Positions 62,300 to 64,000 of a stretch of DNA of 64,000 bases are shown one piece after another. The stretch covers positions 30,158,001 through 30,222,000 of the forward strand of contig NC_088106.1 of NCBI RefSeq assembly GCF_036370855.1. The letters run 5' to 3'. Below the pieces are notes generated by a model, which saw only the letters and a program-made list of their open reading frames with translations, did no database searches and was not told the origin of the DNA. Each line of letters begins with the position of its first letter. The first letter of the stretch is position 1. This stretch comes from Dromaius novaehollandiae. Lineage: Eukaryota > Chordata > Aves > Casuariiformes > Dromaiidae. Made by a program: the position numbers and the translations under genes.

Positions 62300-62530
62300 G
62301 CTTCCCTTCCCATCATTGCCGGATGCGTCACTATGTTTATCTTTCCAGCACCCTTCTGAGACAGGCAGTGCTGTTATCCCCCAGGTACCAAAAAGAAACC
62401 GAAGGATGGGACAGGGAGGCTGAGGGACTTTGCCGTGGTCACACAGGAAGCCAGCTGCAGAGTGGAAGCACCCCCAAGGTACAGACTAATGTCTTAAGCC
62501 CTTGTTTCAATACTTGGATGGGGGACTAGA
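62300..62530 (-). mobile_element. MIR/CORE-SINE-like remnant
   Basis: In the antisense reading of a MIR element, the stretch shows a decayed version of the typical series: cccttctgagacaggcagtg, then ttatcccccaggtacc, then ggacagggaggctgagggac, then ttgccgtggtcacacaggaag, then agctgcagagtggaagc. The core and tRNA-linked parts are both represented. MIRs are very old and few in bird genomes. Confidence 0.6.
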
Positions 62531-64000
62531 AGATAAAGAAACTCAAACACATGGTTCTCTACAGAAAAGGCAAAAGCAGAGTTTGTGTGTCCCCAGATGC
62601 TCTTCTCCTACCTGGGGAATGTCAACTCAGGCTTAGCAAGACCCATGGCCTTAAGGAAGAACTGTGGGCAGGGTCAGAAAGGAATTTTCAGGTGAAGGAG
62701 CCATGCCTTTCAGCCTGTGTTCTTTGATACTCAGCTAGGATTAGGGAAGTCCCCACAAAAGAAGGGGACTGCCTACTTGTGATGGACACTGCTGGGCAGG
62801 AGATGCAAAACCTGCCCGGCAGGTATTGGAGAAGACCACTTCCCTACCCAGGAACTCAGGATACAGAGCCTTCGTGGTAGTGCACGTGGGCTGCAGCTTC
62901 CAAAGCTGAGAAGATCACCAGGGATGCAGGGACCTTGTGGAGCCTGTCCGAGGGCCTACACTGCAGTGACATGGTGGCTATTGGTAACCAAGCTAACCAG
63001 CTTTAAGCTGTGCAGATAAATCTGATCACACTGCTTACTCGTTCTGCTGGCCGAGTAGATGAAGTCAGGCTGTAGTTCTTCCTTAACACACCGCTGCAGA
63101 GGCACAGCTACTTCACACCCTCTCTTCAGAGCAAAGGTGCATGGTCTCAGTCTTGCCCAAAACGCTGCTCACCTGTAGAGCCTGCCTGCTACAGTCTAAA
63201 ACTCTGCTGGATGTGCTCTTCATCCTCCCATTCATTTACCAGCCCCAGAGAAAAAAGTAGCTGGGGGCAGTGAACAGCAGAGGGAAATGCAAACACCACC
63301 TCTCCCCAGAGGCAGATGCAATCTCCCGCTTGTCACAGCGAGCTGCTGGCTGTCTGTGTCAAGGAACAATCTGACAAAGTGCACCGGATGAAATTTTGCT
63401 GGCTTCTGTCTTTAGATAAGGGCACTATCACTGACTCAACATATTTTATGTATAACACACCTGATGCAAAGAGCATTCAAGCATCAGGCTTGTTTAAATG
63501 TATTTGATGGTATCTGGAAAACCAGTTAACACTTCTCGGCTCAATGTGGGATGTTCTGTATGACGAATCACTTCAGGAGAGGCCATCACATTTTGTCCTC
63601 CATGCTCAAACCTGCCTGCTAGCCAGGGGCAGAGGGAACTGAGAAGGACAGTGGCTGAAACTGCCTCCTTCATAAAGGTGTGATGATATTTCAGGTAGTG
63701 CTGCTCTCCAGGGAGCAAGGAGATCTCCAGAGGAGCAGGATGGGAATATGGGCAGGGACAGCCTGGCTGGATTACTGTGGTACTGTAGGTACTGCGTACG
63801 GTACACATGCAGCATGTCCGCAGATCAGGAAGGTGCTGTGTCTCTGCTAGCTGCTTCCAGGCTGGCCAGCAGACAGTGGGAAGGAGATAGAGCCTGTAGG
63901 AGCCTGGGGGGGAGCATTGCTGAGGATAATGCCAAGAAAGACAGATCCATATATCCACTACAGAGCCAGGCCATTCATGCTTCAAGTACACCTTTTAGAA

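Larger units (their letters stand above)
59551..64000. other. Gene-free stretch to the window end
   Basis: Holds a purine microsatellite (60.9 kb), a GAGAGGGAGA run (about 61,330-61,353) and the MIR-like remnant at 62.3-62.5 kb. The 165-codon minus frame near the end (63,494-63,991) matches no family I know. Confidence 0.55.

Noticed and set aside
63494-63991. 165-codon minus-strand frame at the window end
   Set aside because: No recognised domain or splice context.
1-64000. Neighbouring gene CLDN18, tRNA genes, CRISPR arrays or bacterial-type systems
   Set aside because: No claudin exons, cloverleaf-like box A/box B pairs, or regularly spaced repeats were seen; the tandem repeats present are microsatellites.

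Overview
This is vertebrate nuclear DNA, most likely avian or another sauropsid. It contains one protein-coding gene that I can support: the single-exon transcription factor gene SOX14, on the minus strand at 24,549-25,271. The sauropsid reading rests on a decayed CR1-type LINE fragment whose reverse-transcriptase C-terminus can still be read (about 59,210-59,550, minus), a few very old MIR/CORE-SINE-like remnants, compact GC-rich CpG islands, low repeat density, and a SOX14 protein that is nearly the amniote standard. I cannot name the species. There is no sign of prokaryotic genes, operons, CRISPR, tRNA or rRNA genes.

Layout. About 1-14,000 is ordinary gene-free DNA with one MIR-like remnant. 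From 14,000 to 18,400 the sequence is non-coding with a paired AP-1 motif, an AT/CA low-complexity stretch and a 20-base G run. From 18,600 to 27,500 lies the SOX14 CpG domain: separate GC-rich islands alternate with AT-rich, motif-dense blocks and long simple-sequence tracts (T26, 22 copies of AAAAG, a polypurine tract of about 250 bp). SOX14 is transcribed leftward, so the CpG island at 25,260-27,460 covers its 5' end and promoter, while the islands at 18.6-23.6 kb lie 3' of the gene. From 27,500 to 64,000 is a gene desert upstream of SOX14. It has several AT-rich blocks that look like conserved enhancers, two small orphan CpG islands (43.1 and 47.1 kb) and old transposon relics.

How it works together. 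SOX14 is a SoxB2 HMG-box factor, a transcriptional repressor in neural progenitors and in certain interneurons. A lone developmental regulator inside a desert with many CpG islands is the usual layout of a Polycomb-marked locus controlled by distant enhancers. The regulatory calls here are inferred from composition and motifs and would need cross-species alignment or chromatin data. I did not find a novel protein system. The most interesting material is non-coding: a cluster of TCF/LEF-like sites, a TALE (TGACAG) palindrome, three CACGCG palindromes, and the orphan CpG islands.
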